Shown in pieces: positions 25,816 through 35,890 of a stretch of 64,000 bases of DNA (position 1 is the first letter of the stretch; each line of letters starts with the position of its first letter). Source of the stretch: an uncultured Victivallis sp. (GTDB taxonomy: Bacteria > Verrucomicrobiota > Lentisphaeria > Victivallales > Victivallaceae); the NCBI GenBank assembly GCA_944389935.1, contig CALXOE010000002.1, forward strand, positions 83,138 through 147,137. Reading direction: 5' to 3'. The position numbers and the translations under genes were made by a program. Under the pieces are notes generated by a model, which was not told where the DNA came from, searched no databases, and worked only from the letters and a program-made list of their open reading frames with translations.

Positions 25816-27210
25816 TCAACGGGCTTCATGGAATTTCTTCATATTTGCACTCGTTTTCCGCCTCCGGAGCACGAAACGCCAGAAGAGCAGCCAGAAAATC
25901 AGCATTCCGGCGGAGATCAGCCACACTTCGCCGATTCCCCTCGTAAAGACCAGCACGAGTGCGAGCGAAGTCCAGATTCCTCCGCCCATGATCGGTTCGT
26001 GCAGCAGCTGTTTGTAGCCGAAACTCGCCGCTGCCGGAGTATTGTTGTCCGGGTCGACCGTGCGCAGCAGCAGCAACCCGGTCGCCGTGACGCCGAGTCC
26101 CTGTCCGAACTCCGCGATCGCCCGCTCGAACCACGCCTCCTCGAAGAGCCGCGGCGCTACGTAGAGCACCATGAACACGCTCCACACCGTTCCTCCGACC
26201 GCGAGAATCAGCAGCGGCATCCAGTAGGCCAGTACGAAGTCGAGCCGGATCGAGGCGACCGCCGCCACCACGAGAAAATCCAGCGACGCTCCGCCGAGAC
26301 GCTGAATCTGCCCCTGATCCACCAGAGAATCCAGACGCACCAGCAGCAGAATCTTCTGCAGAATCAATCCGCCGATCAAACAGAGCGGAAAGAGCGGGAA
26401 ACTCGTGAGTATCTTCAAATTCTGAATCCCCTCCGGCATGAAGCGGTTGGAAAATGCGAGCAGCTGCTGGAGCCCGTAGCCGATCAGAACCGCCATCCCG
26501 AGCGCCGCGATATGCAGCGCGAGCGAGTCGATCGATTCACTCTGGACCGTCTGCTTCCCGGCGGGGGGCTGTGCATGCTTCGGATAGACGCCGATCCGTT
26601 CGTGGGGGGTCTGCTCGCGAAACGTCCGGACATTCTGCACCCAGCCGCGCCGGACCGCCAGGTTGATGAGCGCCATGCCGAGCGTGATTCCGAGCACCAT
26701 GCCGATCGTCGCCATCGTGTAGCCGAGCGCGATGCCCGCCTCCCAGTTGAAATCCTCAAATGTCCGGGTCAGCCCGGCGACGGTTCCATGTCCTCCCTCA
26801 AATCCGATCTCGAGCAGATTGCCGAACGCCTTGTTCACGCCGAAAAGCGGAACGAGCAGGGTCGCCGCAAGACCGAGACCGATCACATACTGCCCCCATG
26901 CGAGCAGCTGCCCCATACAGAGCTGCGGCGCGGCCTCGCTCCAGATCGTCTTCATCTTCGGAATCTTCGCCCCGATGAAGAGGGCGGCAAAGACGATGTT
27001 GATCAGGAATCCCGGCAGTGCGCCCCAGCTGCTGTGCCACTCGGGAGCCATCTCTTTCCCGAACGTGTTGATCCAGAGCAGACCGATCAGACCGCCGATC
27101 ACCGAAGCGGGCAGGTAGAGCCGCTGGAAGAGCGGAATCGCGGTGCGGACAATTTTCCCCAGCACCAGCAGCAGACACAGTCCGCAGAAAGACATCACGA
27201 CGGTTTCCAT
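25816..27210 (-). CDS. gltS: GltS-family sodium/glutamate symporter
   Basis: 464 residues with about eleven hydrophobic helices. It carries the GGHGTVAG signature (here EGGHGTVAGLTRTF), its C-terminal counterpart FGQGLGVTATGLLLL, and GGLIGLLWIN near the N-terminus, as in GltS. Transports glutamate with sodium across the inner membrane. A cytoplasmic loop of about 45 residues (KHAQPPAGKQTVQSE) breaks the two halves. It lies 25 bases after ribBA and appears cotranscribed with it. Confidence 0.88.
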   Translation of the reverse strand: METVVMSFCGLCLLLVLGKIVRTAIPLFQRLYLPASVIGGLIGLLWINTFGKEMAPEWHSSWGALPGFLINIVFAALFIGAKIPKMKTIWSEAAPQLCMGQLLAWGQYVIGLGLAATLLVPLFGVNKAFGNLLEIGFEGGHGTVAGLTRTFEDFNWEAGIALGYTMATIGMVLGITLGMALINLAVRRGWVQNVRTFREQTPHERIGVYPKHAQPPAGKQTVQSESIDSLALHIAALGMAVLIGYGLQQLLAFSNRFMPEGIQNLKILTSFPLFPLCLIGGLILQKILLLVRLDSLVDQGQIQRLGGASLDFLVVAAVASIRLDFVLAYWMPLLILAVGGTVWSVFMVLYVAPRLFEEAWFERAIAEFGQGLGVTATGLLLLRTVDPDNNTPAAASFGYKQLLHEPIMGGGIWTSLALVLVFTRGIGEVWLISAGMLIFWLLFWRFVLRRRKTSANMKKFHEAR

Positions 27211-27235
27211 GCAGCTCCCTCCCTTGCGTCACAGA

Positions 27236-28435
27236 CTAGATCATATGCCCCATGCGTTCTTTCTTCGTGCGGAGATAGAACGCATTTTCGCGGCACGGTT
27301 CGATGATGATCGGAACCCGTTCCGTGATCTCGAGCCCGTAACCGGAGATGCCGACGAGCTTCTTCGGGTTGTTGGTCAGCAATCGCACGGATTTGACGCC
27401 GAGGTCGAGCAGAATCTGCACGCCGATGCCGTATTCGCGCAGATCAGCGGGGAAGCCGAGCTGCTCGTTGGCCTCGACCGTATCGCATCCCTCGTCCTGG
27501 AGCTTGTAGGCGTGGATCTTGTTGAAGATCCCGATGCCGCGCCCCTCCTGCCGCAGATAGACGATCACACCGGAGCCGTTCTCCACGACCTGCCGCATTG
27601 CGGCGTGCAGCTGTTCGCCGCAGTCGCAGCGGGAGGAGCCGAACACGTCGCCGGTGAGACACTCGCTGTGGACACGCACAAGAACGTTCTCCTGATCTTT
27701 CACGTCGCCGTAAACCAGAGCAAGATGTTCAAAGGAATCGACTTTCGTGCGGTACGGCGTGACTCGGAACTCCCCGAACACGGTCGGCAGCCGGGCACTT
27801 TCTCCGCGAATGATCAGATGCTCATGACGGCGGCGGTAGGCGATGAGATCCGCGACCGAGCCCCACTTCAGATGGTGTTTTTTCCGGAATTCGTCGAGCT
27901 GCGGCACCCGTGCCATCGTGCCGTCATCGTTCATGATTTCGCAGATCACGCCCGCCGGAGTCAGCCCCGCAAGACGGGCGAGATCGACCGCCGCCTCCGT
28001 GTGACCGGCCCGGCGCAGCACACCGCCGGGGCGCGCGATGAGCGGGAAGAGGTGTCCCGGAGAGACGAAATCTCCCGGCGCGGTGGCCGGATCGATCCAC
28101 GCCTGAGCCGTTTTCGCCCGGTCGAACGCGGAGATCCCGGTCGTCGTCCCGCGCCGCGCGTCGACGCTCTGGGTGAACGCCGTTCCAAACGGATCCGAGA
28201 GCGACGCGGGCGTCGAGAGATTCAGCTCCGCCGCGCGTTCCGCCGTCAGCGGCGCACAGATCAGACCGCGCGCATATGTCGCCATGAATGCGATCGCCTC
28301 CGGCGTCACATGTGCGGCCGCCAGCACGAGATCGCCCTCGTTTTCGCGGTGTTCGTCGTCAGTGATGATGACCATCTTACCGGCCTTGAGATCAGCAACC
28401 AGTTCCTCGACCGGATCAAATTTGATTTTGCTCAT
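27236..28435 (-). CDS. ribBA: Bifunctional 3,4-dihydroxy-2-butanone-4-phosphate synthase/GTP cyclohydrolase II
   Basis: Makes both precursors of riboflavin. The N-terminal RibB domain (1-200) has [11 protein letters not shown] and [16 protein letters not shown]. The C-terminal RibA domain (about 205-399) has the zinc ligands [21 protein letters not shown] (three Cys) and [12 protein letters not shown]. Length 399 is standard. No FMN riboswitch can fit: only 29 bases separate it from the upstream gene, so control must come from elsewhere in the unit. Confidence 0.96.
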   Translation of the reverse strand: MSKIKFDPVEELVADLKAGKMVIITDDEHRENEGDLVLAAAHVTPEAIAFMATYARGLICAPLTAERAAELNLSTPASLSDPFGTAFTQSVDARRGTTTGISAFDRAKTAQAWIDPATAPGDFVSPGHLFPLIARPGGVLRRAGHTEAAVDLARLAGLTPAGVICEIMNDDGTMARVPQLDEFRKKHHLKWGSVADLIAYRRRHEHLIIRGESARLPTVFGEFRVTPYRTKVDSFEHLALVYGDVKDQENVLVRVHSECLTGDVFGSSRCDCGEQLHAAMRQVVENGSGVIVYLRQEGRGIGIFNKIHAYKLQDEGCDTVEANEQLGFPADLREYGIGVQILLDLGVKSVRLLTNNPKKLVGISGYGLEITERVPIIIEPCRENAFYLRTKKERMGHMI

Positions 28436-28464
28436 TCCCTGAATTCTCCATGAGGTGAATTGAA

Positions 28465-29256
28465 TTATAGATTGATTTCGCGCGAGACCGGGCGGATCGC
28501 CGAGGCGCGTCCGGTCCGATAGTCGTAGGTGACGACCGTGCCGTCGAGGCGGATCGCACCTTTTTCCACGACGGCGAGCCGGTTCGGCATGCCGGTGGTG
28601 AATTTGTAGAGGACATCTTTCACGTCGCGTCCGAGTACGCTGGTCGCCGCGCCGGTCATGCCGACGTCGGTCTGCCGGGCGGTGCCGCCGGGCAGCACGA
28701 TCGCATCGGCGGTCGGCACGTGAGTGTGAGTCCCGAGCACGGCAGTCACACGGCCGTCGAGCAGATAGCCCATCGCAAGTTTTTCACTGGTCGCCTCCGC
28801 GTGGAAGTCGACGAGAATCGTGTTCACGGTTTTCGGCAGTTCGTGCGCGAGGATCTCCTCGACCGTTTCAAACGGATTGTAGGCCGATTCGCGCATGAAC
28901 ACTTTCCCCTGCAGATTGATGACCGCAACTTCGCCGCCGGCCGGATTGCGGAAGACACCCCAGCCGCGACCTGGCTGTCCTTTCTGCAGATTCGCGGGGC
29001 GGAGCACCCGGTCGAGCCGGTCGATTTCGGCGTCGAATCCACGCTGGTCCCAGACATGGTCGCCGGTCGTGAGCACGTCGGCGACTTCGAGCAGCTCTTT
29101 CGCGCAGCCGGAAGTCAACCCCGAGCCGGCGGCGGCGTTTTCCGCGTTGACCACGACAAACTGACAGTTGAATTCCCGGCGCAATTCAGGAACGAGCTGA
29201 CGAACCGCCTCGCGTCCGCCCTTGCCGACCACGTCGCCGATGAACAGCAGATTCAT
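28465..29256 (-). CDS. YmdB-like metallophosphoesterase (TIGR00282 type)
   Basis: 263 residues. Metal-site motifs run in order: [42 protein letters not shown] and [11 protein letters not shown]. These match the YmdB family, which hydrolyses 2',3'-cyclic nucleotides and affects RNA turnover and biofilm in Bacillus. The ATG at 29256 has GAGGA 8 bases upstream and overlaps the MFS stop (ATGA). Confidence 0.92.
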   Translation of the reverse strand: MNLLFIGDVVGKGGREAVRQLVPELRREFNCQFVVVNAENAAAGSGLTSGCAKELLEVADVLTTGDHVWDQRGFDAEIDRLDRVLRPANLQKGQPGRGWGVFRNPAGGEVAVINLQGKVFMRESAYNPFETVEEILAHELPKTVNTILVDFHAEATSEKLAMGYLLDGRVTAVLGTHTHVPTADAIVLPGGTARQTDVGMTGAATSVLGRDVKDVLYKFTTGMPNRLAVVEKGAIRLDGTVVTYDYRTGRASAIRPVSREINL

Positions 29257-30494
29257 GATGAAATTCCTCTTCTTGTTGCAACAACAGCCGATGTTCTTTT
29301 GCCGCGTCTCCCGAGAATCAGCAGCATGCAGAACGCGCCGGCGAACGCCGCCGGTGCGAGAAACATCGCACTTCTGAGCATGAAATATTTGCCGATCACC
29401 CCGGCGAGCAGCAGCGCGATTCCGGCGATTCCCCAACTGCCGCCGACGATCATCCCCATGCGGGCGCCGAGTGCGAGCTTTCCGGGAGCGGTCCGGGCGA
29501 GTACGACCAGCTGCGGAAATCCCGCACCGACCAGCAATCCCGCAAACGGAACGAGCACTGCCGCCGCCGCGTATCCGGCCAGCAGCAGATAGCAGACAAG
29601 AACCGGAATCCCGATCAGAATCTCAAGCGTAAGGCAGCGGATCACCGGCACGCGCCGGATCAGAAAACTTGTGCCGAACGCCCCCAGACCCGCTCCGAGC
29701 CCGAAGAGCGTTCCGGAGAAGCCGCCGAACCCGAGCGAAAAATCGAGCTCGGCAAGATAGCTCGGCAGCAGTCCCTGAATGATACAGCACCCCGTGTTGA
29801 TGAGAACCGCCAGCCAGAAAAGCTCGCGGAACGTGCAGTTCGCCGCGGGAAGCGATTTCTGCGGGGAGGGGGAGTTGCCGCTCTCCGGCCGCGCCGCAGT
29901 CGGCGAGCCGCTTTTTTCATCGAGCGCAAGCCGGACCCGGGATCGGTGAAACAGAATCAGAAGACACGCCACCGGCAGGAGAAGCAGCAGCAATCCCGGG
30001 AATCCGAAGAACTGCACGAGCAATCCCCCCAGCAGCGGGCCGGTCGCGTAACCGCTGAATCCCGCGAGCATGAAGAGCGACGTCGCCACCGCCGGAGAAA
30101 CCGTATTCTCCGGCAAGGCGCAGATTCCGCGCAATCCCTCCGGATGCGTGAACGCCACGCCGAATCCGAGGATCAGAACCAGCAGCGTCAGAAAGAGAGT
30201 CGTAAAAACATGCGGCGTCAGACAGACCAGACAGATTGCACACGAGAGCACGAGTCCGAGCTGGACGAGCATCGGACGTTTGGCGGATTTGCGCAGTGTC
30301 CCCGCCCAGACCTGGATTCCGTTGGAACTGAAGCTGCAGAGTGTCAGCAGCGCGGTTCCGGTCACGAGCGACAGATCGTACTCCCGCCGGAGCTCCGGCA
30401 GAAACCCGGGCAGCGTTCCGGAGAGCATGTCAACGGTGAAGTGAATCGCGGTCAGCAGCAAAAGCTGCCGGTACGCGAGCAGGTGACGAGTCAT
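29253..30494 (-). CDS. MFS transporter, fosmidomycin-resistance-like
   Basis: 413 residues with twelve hydrophobic segments in two halves joined by a hydrophilic loop (RPESGNSPSPQKSLPAAN) near the middle. The N-terminus AIHFTVDMLSGTLPGFLPEL is like Fsr-type MFS exporters (HFxxDxxxGxLPxxLP). The substrate is unknown. First gene of the five-gene minus unit. Confidence 0.82.
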   Translation of the reverse strand: MTRHLLAYRQLLLLTAIHFTVDMLSGTLPGFLPELRREYDLSLVTGTALLTLCSFSSNGIQVWAGTLRKSAKRPMLVQLGLVLSCAICLVCLTPHVFTTLFLTLLVLILGFGVAFTHPEGLRGICALPENTVSPAVATSLFMLAGFSGYATGPLLGGLLVQFFGFPGLLLLLLPVACLLILFHRSRVRLALDEKSGSPTAARPESGNSPSPQKSLPAANCTFRELFWLAVLINTGCCIIQGLLPSYLAELDFSLGFGGFSGTLFGLGAGLGAFGTSFLIRRVPVIRCLTLEILIGIPVLVCYLLLAGYAAAAVLVPFAGLLVGAGFPQLVVLARTAPGKLALGARMGMIVGGSWGIAGIALLLAGVIGKYFMLRSAMFLAPAAFAGAFCMLLILGRRGKRTSAVVATRRGISS

Positions 30495-30609
30495 AGTTTC
30501 CTGACGATATCCTGGTTGTTTGCGCGGTACGGTCTATTAATATAACCTCGCGCGCGCCCGGCGTCAAGCGCAAGGGGGTGGTGTTGCACGGGGATTTTTC
30601 CCGCCGGGG

Positions 30610-30637
30610 TTGCTTTTTCCCGAAATTGCGCTATATT
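30610..30637 (+). promoter_or_regulatory. Predicted promoter for the GT39-like gene
   Basis: TTGCTT (30610-30615), 16-base spacer, TATATT (30632-30637), 38 bases before the start codon. Confidence 0.55.
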
Positions 30638-30675
30638 GCACGGTCATTCATTCCGAAAACAACGGGGAAATCCAA

Positions 30676-32280
30676 GTGCGGAAAAAACTTTCATCGCTCA
30701 TCTCATCTCCGGCGCGCCGGGTGAACTCGATTCTGCCGGACTCGGCGTTTCAACCGCCGCCGGAAGATGGTGTCCTGCGGAAGAGACTTCGCATTTTACT
30801 TGCCGCCTGGGGAGTGTGCTGGTTTCTGCTGCCGCTCGCGGTGCTCGAAAATGTGTTCATCGACGTGCCGGAAAATATCGTCTGGGGCAGTTATTTCCAG
30901 TTCGGATACGACAAGAACCCCTACCTCGGCGCCTGGATCGGCTACCTCGGCAGTTGGCTCACCGGGAACAGTCTCTGGAGCAGTTATCTTTTGAGTCAGC
31001 TGTTCGTGCTCGCGGGGCTCGCTTGCGTCTGGAAGCTCGGACGGCGCATGACGACGGAGGCGGGGGCGTTTCTCGCGGTGCTTTTCCTGCTTGGCGTGAA
31101 CTATTACGGGATCAAGTCGGTTGAGCTCTGCGACGATGTGATGGAACTCGGATTCTGGCCGCTTTTGCTCCTCTTTTTCCACAAGGCGTTGCGGGATGGC
31201 AACCGCGTCGGGCACTGGCTGCTGGTCGGTCTGCTTGCGGGCTGCTGCTTCATGGTGAAATATTACGCCGCGGTGCTGTTCGCTTCGATGTTTCTCGTGA
31301 TGGTGGCGACGCCGGAGGGGAGGCGGGCGTTCCGGCGGCCCGGACCGTATCTCGGGGCGCTGGTGTTCGTCATCGTTTCGTTGCCGAATTTCATCTGGCT
31401 GGCGGGGAACGACATGGTCGCGTTCCGTTATGCGTTCGGCCGTGCGTCGCTCGGGGAGGGGGCGCCGGCATTTGAATTCTCTTTCCGGCGGATGTTGAAA
31501 TATCCGCTGCGTTGTCTGACCCGGACGCTCTCGGTGCTGCTTGTGCCGCTGATTCCGTTTTTCGTGCTCTTCTTCCGGCGGGATGAAACGGTCAAATCTG
31601 CCACGTTCGACCGGAGATTCGTGGCGATTCTCGCATGGGGGCCGTTCGCGTTCACGCTGCTCTTCTCGTTCGTTTCGGGCGGATCGGTCAATTATTCGTG
31701 GGTGGTGCCGTGTTTCCCGCTGCTCGGGCTCTTTCTGGTGCTGTGGTTCCGGCCGTACCTCAACCGTTTCAGTCTGAAGTGCTTCACTGGATTCATCATC
31801 ATTTTGTGGGTGGTGTTCGCCGCGGTTTTTGCAGGACGGAGTCTCTGGCAGCAGCCGTATCGGAAACGTGGATGCGATTATGAAAACTTTCCGGGGAAAG
31901 CGCTCGCCTCGCGCGTTACGGCGGAGTGGCGTTCGCGTTACGGCACGCCGCTGCCGTTCATAATCGGCGAACGGCGCGAATCGTGCAACGTCGCGGTCTA
32001 CTCTCCCGATCGGCCGCAGGCTTACTTCTCAGCGAATCCGGAGTTCAGCCAGTGGATCGACGAGGAGCAGATCCGGGAACAGGGGGCGGCGATCCTCTTC
32101 GACGGCCGCCCGAACCGTCGTCCGAAGTTCCTCAAACGCCTCGCGGAGTCGGGATTTCCGATGACGCCGGAGGTGAGGATCGAGGAGGAACGCGCAATTC
32201 CCGGCTGGTTCCGGGCGCTCGCGGGAGCGCCGAAAAAGGATGCTTACGTCTACTGCTTCATTCCGCCCGGGCGGAAGTAG
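30676..32280 (+). CDS. Glycosyltransferase family 39/ArnT-like membrane enzyme
   Basis: 534 residues with about ten membrane helices and a C-terminal soluble domain from about 400. The first periplasmic loop has FIDVPENIVWGSYFQFG, with an acidic pair where PMT/ArnT-type enzymes hold catalytic carboxylates, then KNPYLGAWIGYL. The family uses polyprenyl-phosphate sugars to glycosylate lipid A, proteins or lipids at the outer face of the inner membrane. The GTG start is chosen because GGGGA lies about 8 bases upstream; open frame before it is promoter. It overlaps the AGE gene tail-to-tail by 23 bases. Confidence 0.8.
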   Translation: MRKKLSSLISSPARRVNSILPDSAFQPPPEDGVLRKRLRILLAAWGVCWFLLPLAVLENVFIDVPENIVWGSYFQFGYDKNPYLGAWIGYLGSWLTGNSLWSSYLLSQLFVLAGLACVWKLGRRMTTEAGAFLAVLFLLGVNYYGIKSVELCDDVMELGFWPLLLLFFHKALRDGNRVGHWLLVGLLAGCCFMVKYYAAVLFASMFLVMVATPEGRRAFRRPGPYLGALVFVIVSLPNFIWLAGNDMVAFRYAFGRASLGEGAPAFEFSFRRMLKYPLRCLTRTLSVLLVPLIPFFVLFFRRDETVKSATFDRRFVAILAWGPFAFTLLFSFVSGGSVNYSWVVPCFPLLGLFLVLWFRPYLNRFSLKCFTGFIIILWVVFAAVFAGRSLWQQPYRKRGCDYENFPGKALASRVTAEWRSRYGTPLPFIIGERRESCNVAVYSPDRPQAYFSANPEFSQWIDEEQIREQGAAILFDGRPNRRPKFLKRLAESGFPMTPEVRIEEERAIPGWFRALAGAPKKDAYVYCFIPPGRK

Positions 32281-33499
32281 TCCCGGCGTTGGCCGCATCC
32301 GCTTCCCGGAAGACACGGATGCAGTTGAAGAGAGTGCGCGGCACATGAAAGAACGCTTTGGAGAGCGACCCCTTGAATCCGTTGCGCACGCTGCCGTCGA
32401 AGCGGACGACGCCGTACCATTCCCCGAATTCGGGATCGCGGAAGTGTTCCGTGCTCCACTCATCGACTTCATCGAACATCCGGAGAAACCATGCGTCGCC
32501 GGAGATCCGGTAGGAGTAGGCCGCGGCGAGCATGGCCTCATTGTGAGTCCACCAGCCCTTGGTCATATCCATGCCATCAAACATCGGCTTGTCGAGCGCG
32601 TCCATGAAGTAGTACAAGCCGCCGAATTCGGAGTCATGCGCATAGGAGTAGATCCGGCGCGTCCACTCCGGAATCTCCGCGAGCAGCTTCTGTTCTCCCG
32701 CGAGTTCCGCGCCCTGCGCAAGAAACCACATCGTCTCGAAATCGTGTCCGGGAATGACGGTGCGGAAGAACGAGTTGTCGAGTCGATACTCTCCGGAAAC
32801 CGGTGTGCGTTCCAGCCACCGTCCGACTTCGGAGCAGAAGAAAGTCGGGAGCACGTCAAAGGTTTTCCGCAGCGTGGCATTCACACGGCCGTCCGCGAAT
32901 TCGCATCCGTTCACGATCATCGTGCGGCAGAGATGGCAGAGGTGCATATAACCTCCTCGCACACGCATTGCAGGGAAACGCGAATCGGGCGAATTCTGTT
33001 CCGACCGGGCAAGCGCGGAGGTGATGCAGTTGAAACAGCTCTGCGCCTCGGCGCGGAAACGCTCCTCGCCGGTCGCGCGAAAGAGCTCGGCGCACGCGCA
33101 TCCGGCATAAATGCAGGTCATGGCTTTCATGAGCCCCGCTCCGCCTCCTCCTCCGCCGCGTCGCGCTCCCATGCGGAAAGCGGGATTGCCGGCGGCATCG
33201 CAGATGGGAATGTAATTGCCGTCCGGCTCACGCAGCTTTTCGCAGAAGCGGAAGCCGTGGAGCGCGAGTTCGAGGAACTCGTCCCGCTTGTATTCGGAAT
33301 TGTACAACGCGCTGAACATGTAGACGTTGCGCCACTGCATCGCAGTGGATTTGAGCGGATCGAAGCAGTTGCCGGCGCGGTCGAGGGAGTTGAAAAATCC
33401 GCCGTTTTCGCGGTCGACGGAGTGTTGAACCCAGAACGGGACGACGGAATTCAGCAGCTCGTCCTCGAGGCGGGCGGCCAGTTCGGAAAGTCGTGACAT
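32258..33499 (-). CDS. AGE-family epimerase/isomerase
   Basis: 413 residues of the (alpha/alpha)6-barrel type (N-acylglucosamine 2-epimerase, cellobiose 2-epimerase, mannose isomerase). Features are PFWVQHSVDRENGGFFNSLD near the N-terminus, GHDFETMWFLAQGAE with a catalytic His, and a second His in THNEAMLAAAYSY. The R-M-G-A-R-R followed by six Gly near residue 115 is an odd low-complexity loop. The sugar is not identifiable; the neighbouring glycoside hydrolase genes suggest mannose or a disaccharide. Confidence 0.85.
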   Translation of the reverse strand: MSRLSELAARLEDELLNSVVPFWVQHSVDRENGGFFNSLDRAGNCFDPLKSTAMQWRNVYMFSALYNSEYKRDEFLELALHGFRFCEKLREPDGNYIPICDAAGNPAFRMGARRGGGGGGAGLMKAMTCIYAGCACAELFRATGEERFRAEAQSCFNCITSALARSEQNSPDSRFPAMRVRGGYMHLCHLCRTMIVNGCEFADGRVNATLRKTFDVLPTFFCSEVGRWLERTPVSGEYRLDNSFFRTVIPGHDFETMWFLAQGAELAGEQKLLAEIPEWTRRIYSYAHDSEFGGLYYFMDALDKPMFDGMDMTKGWWTHNEAMLAAAYSYRISGDAWFLRMFDEVDEWSTEHFRDPEFGEWYGVVRFDGSVRNGFKGSLSKAFFHVPRTLFNCIRVFREADAANAGTTSARAE

Positions 33500-33756
33500 G
33501 ATGACAAAGATTCCATTCGGTGATTGAAAAAAAACGTATCATATACCATACACCGGGAAACGGGGAATTTCAATTCCAGGCGCAAAACTTCCGACCGCGG
33601 ATCTGGGAAACGGAACTGTTTCTGTTCATTTCCGTCACCTGAGGAGTGGCAATACTTTTTGCCGGAATCCCGCCTTTTCCGGGACTTTTATTTCTCGAAT
33701 GCGGCTGTATATTATTCTGCATAACATCGCGGAATCATGAAAACGAGGATATGGAA

Positions 33757-34398
33757 ATGAGGGAAGAAGAAAAGATTTTTGCCGGAATCCTGTTCAATCC
33801 AGGCGATCCCGAACTCAAGGCGATCAAGTTGCGCTCCCACAAACTCAGCGCCGCCTACAGCCGCACCGCAGAGGACGAAACTGAACTCCGGGCGGAGATC
33901 ATCCGGCAGATGGTCGCCGAGTTCGGGGAGGGGAGTTTCATGCAGGGACCGGTTTTCTTCCATTACGGCGTGCATACGCGGATCGGGAAACGCTGTTTCT
34001 TCAACTATAATCTGACGATTCAGGACGATGCGCAGGTCATGATCGGCGACGACAACAACTTCGGCCCGAATCTGACCATCGTCACGCCGCTTCACCCGAT
34101 GCTGCCGGATGAGCGGCGGCTCATGCTCGACGGCGAGGGCAAGCCGAAACGGTTCTGCTATGCGAAGCCGGTCCGGATCGGCAGCAACTGCTGGTTCGGA
34201 GCGAACGTCGTGGTCTGCCCCGGCGTGACGATCGGCGACGGCAGCGTGATCGGTGCGGGGAGCATCGTGACGCGCGACGTTCCACCGCACACGTTCGCCG
34301 CCGGGAATCCGTGCCATGTGATCCGCGCGCTTTCGGAGGCCGACAGCATGCGTCACAAACCCGCCGTCCTCGCGGACAACCGGGTCATGGAGCACTGA
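33757..34398 (+). CDS. Maltose/galactoside O-acetyltransferase-like LbH protein
   Basis: 213 residues with a left-handed beta-helix. Hexapeptide repeats and the acetyltransferase core are visible in VRIGSNCWFGANVVVCPGV and TIGDGSVIGAGSIVTRDVPP. The catalytic His lies in TPLHPMLPDERR. The family acetylates sugars with acetyl-CoA. The ATG at 33757 has GAGGA 7 bases upstream; the in-frame ATG at 33751 is too close to it. A near copy of the gene's first 35 bases lies 120 bases upstream. Confidence 0.87.
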   Translation: MREEEKIFAGILFNPGDPELKAIKLRSHKLSAAYSRTAEDETELRAEIIRQMVAEFGEGSFMQGPVFFHYGVHTRIGKRCFFNYNLTIQDDAQVMIGDDNNFGPNLTIVTPLHPMLPDERRLMLDGEGKPKRFCYAKPVRIGSNCWFGANVVVCPGVTIGDGSVIGAGSIVTRDVPPHTFAAGNPCHVIRALSEADSMRHKPAVLADNRVMEH

Positions 34399-34414
34399 TC
34401 CCTGCTGCGCGCAG

Positions 34415-35890
34415 TCAGCGTTGATTCCGCCTGAAATATTTGCGGATAACCTGGCCGCGCGCCGTGTCGCCGACCGGCTGCTCGATGGTTTTGTCATCGG
34501 AGTGTTCGACGCTCCAGCCGGACCACTCCCGGTACGCGTGATAACTCCAGTCCCAGCCGTATTCTTCGAAAATTGAAATCCAGTCATCGAGCCACTGCGC
34601 CCCTCCCGGAGCCCAGCGGATGACGCCGAACTCGCCGACATAAATCGGAACATTGTATTTGAGCTGAAACTGACGGATCGGTTCGGCCATGATCCGGAGC
34701 CACTCCCGATTCCACCCTTTCGAGGGATCCGGATACGGGCCGACCATCGCCCGTCCGCGAATCCCCTGATGCGTATATTCGCCGGGCTCGTAGAAGTGAG
34801 GCGAGTAGATGATGTTCGGCAGATTGATCGGCCGGGGATTGTAGGAGGTCGCCACGATGATCGGCGTGTCCGGGTCGATCGCCCGGATCTCACGGGCGAG
34901 TTTTTCTGCGAATCGATCCCAGTCCAGCGCATCCGAGCGGACGTCGTACACCTTGTCGATCGGCTCGTTGACCAGATCGTATCCGTAGATCGCGGAGTCT
35001 CCCTTGAACGCTTCTGCGATCTCCCGCCAGAGAAGCACGACCGCCTGCTGGCGTTCCGCTGTCCAGAGTCCGAGATTGTTGTTGATTGCGTTCATCTCCC
35101 CCGGAGAACGGTGAAGATCGATCACGACCTTGATTTTGTACTTATGACAGTACGGCAACACCTGTTTGAGCTCCGCGATTCGGTCGCGTCCCCAGGCGAG
35201 ATACCGTTCCGTGGTCTGGAATACGGCCGGCCCCCCCTGCAGGAACTGCCACCGGAGCAGATTCCCGCCGAACTCTTCGGCAAATATGCGGAAATCCTCC
35301 TCTTCCTTCAGCGCTCCGGCCATTGCGCCGCGGTATTGCGGCGTTTTCTGCAGCGGGGCGCGGTTCAGACCGGGGGATGGCGGTTCGGGCGCGGGAACCT
35401 CCAGAATCCGGATCTCGCGGTATTCGGCCAGACCGTTCTTTCCCGCATCGGCGAGCACGAGCTTGAAATCTCCCGCGTAAGGGGGAATCCGCCACGAACC
35501 CGCGTGCCGCTCCCAGCCGCTCTTTTCGCGCGGAACGGGGGGGCCGGGGCGGTAGCCCCAGTTCTCCCGATATTTGTCGAAGGGACGATAATTCGGGACG
35601 AGTTTCAGACAGTCGCCGAATTCCTGTCCGAGCTTCTCTCCACGAACAACGCCTTCGACCGTCACCATCTTCCCCTTGAGCAGTGCGCCGTCGATGGGGA
35701 AGGCGGGGGCTTCCGGACCCCGCACCCGCAGGAACGGTTTTTCTCCCGGCTGCCGGATCAGTTCGGCTCCGGCGGGAATGGAAGAGTTTTCCGCGTTCCA
35801 CTCCCAGAGAATGCGTGGCTCGACGCTTCCCGCCGGAAATGACAGGGCAAAACACGCAAGTCCAAGCCAGGTTGCTGCAAAATGTTTCAT
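34415..35890 (-). CDS. Secreted glycoside hydrolase family 5 (cellulase-like)
   Basis: 491 residues with a signal peptide (FAATWLGLACFALSFPAGS). An N-terminal beta-rich region (25-170) resembles a carbohydrate-binding or jelly-roll module. The GH5 barrel follows from about 190. The acid/base Glu is in YDLVNEP (about 306) and the nucleophile in YVGEFG (about 420), with conserved Arg/His earlier in IDLHRSPG and SPHFYEPG. It overlaps the esterase stop by ATGA and is last in the regulator/prepilin/esterase/GH5 unit. It probably degrades beta-glucan, mannan or xylan. Confidence 0.9.
   Translation of the reverse strand: MKHFAATWLGLACFALSFPAGSVEPRILWEWNAENSSIPAGAELIRQPGEKPFLRVRGPEAPAFPIDGALLKGKMVTVEGVVRGEKLGQEFGDCLKLVPNYRPFDKYRENWGYRPGPPVPREKSGWERHAGSWRIPPYAGDFKLVLADAGKNGLAEYREIRILEVPAPEPPSPGLNRAPLQKTPQYRGAMAGALKEEEDFRIFAEEFGGNLLRWQFLQGGPAVFQTTERYLAWGRDRIAELKQVLPYCHKYKIKVVIDLHRSPGEMNAINNNLGLWTAERQQAVVLLWREIAEAFKGDSAIYGYDLVNEPIDKVYDVRSDALDWDRFAEKLAREIRAIDPDTPIIVATSYNPRPINLPNIIYSPHFYEPGEYTHQGIRGRAMVGPYPDPSKGWNREWLRIMAEPIRQFQLKYNVPIYVGEFGVIRWAPGGAQWLDDWISIFEEYGWDWSYHAYREWSGWSVEHSDDKTIEQPVGDTARGQVIRKYFRRNQR

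Noticed and set aside
25813..27306. 497-codon plus-strand frame over gltS
   Set aside because: No family match; gltS signatures are on the minus strand.
28436..28464. FMN riboswitch before ribBA
   Set aside because: The gap to the upstream gene is 29 bases, too short for the element.
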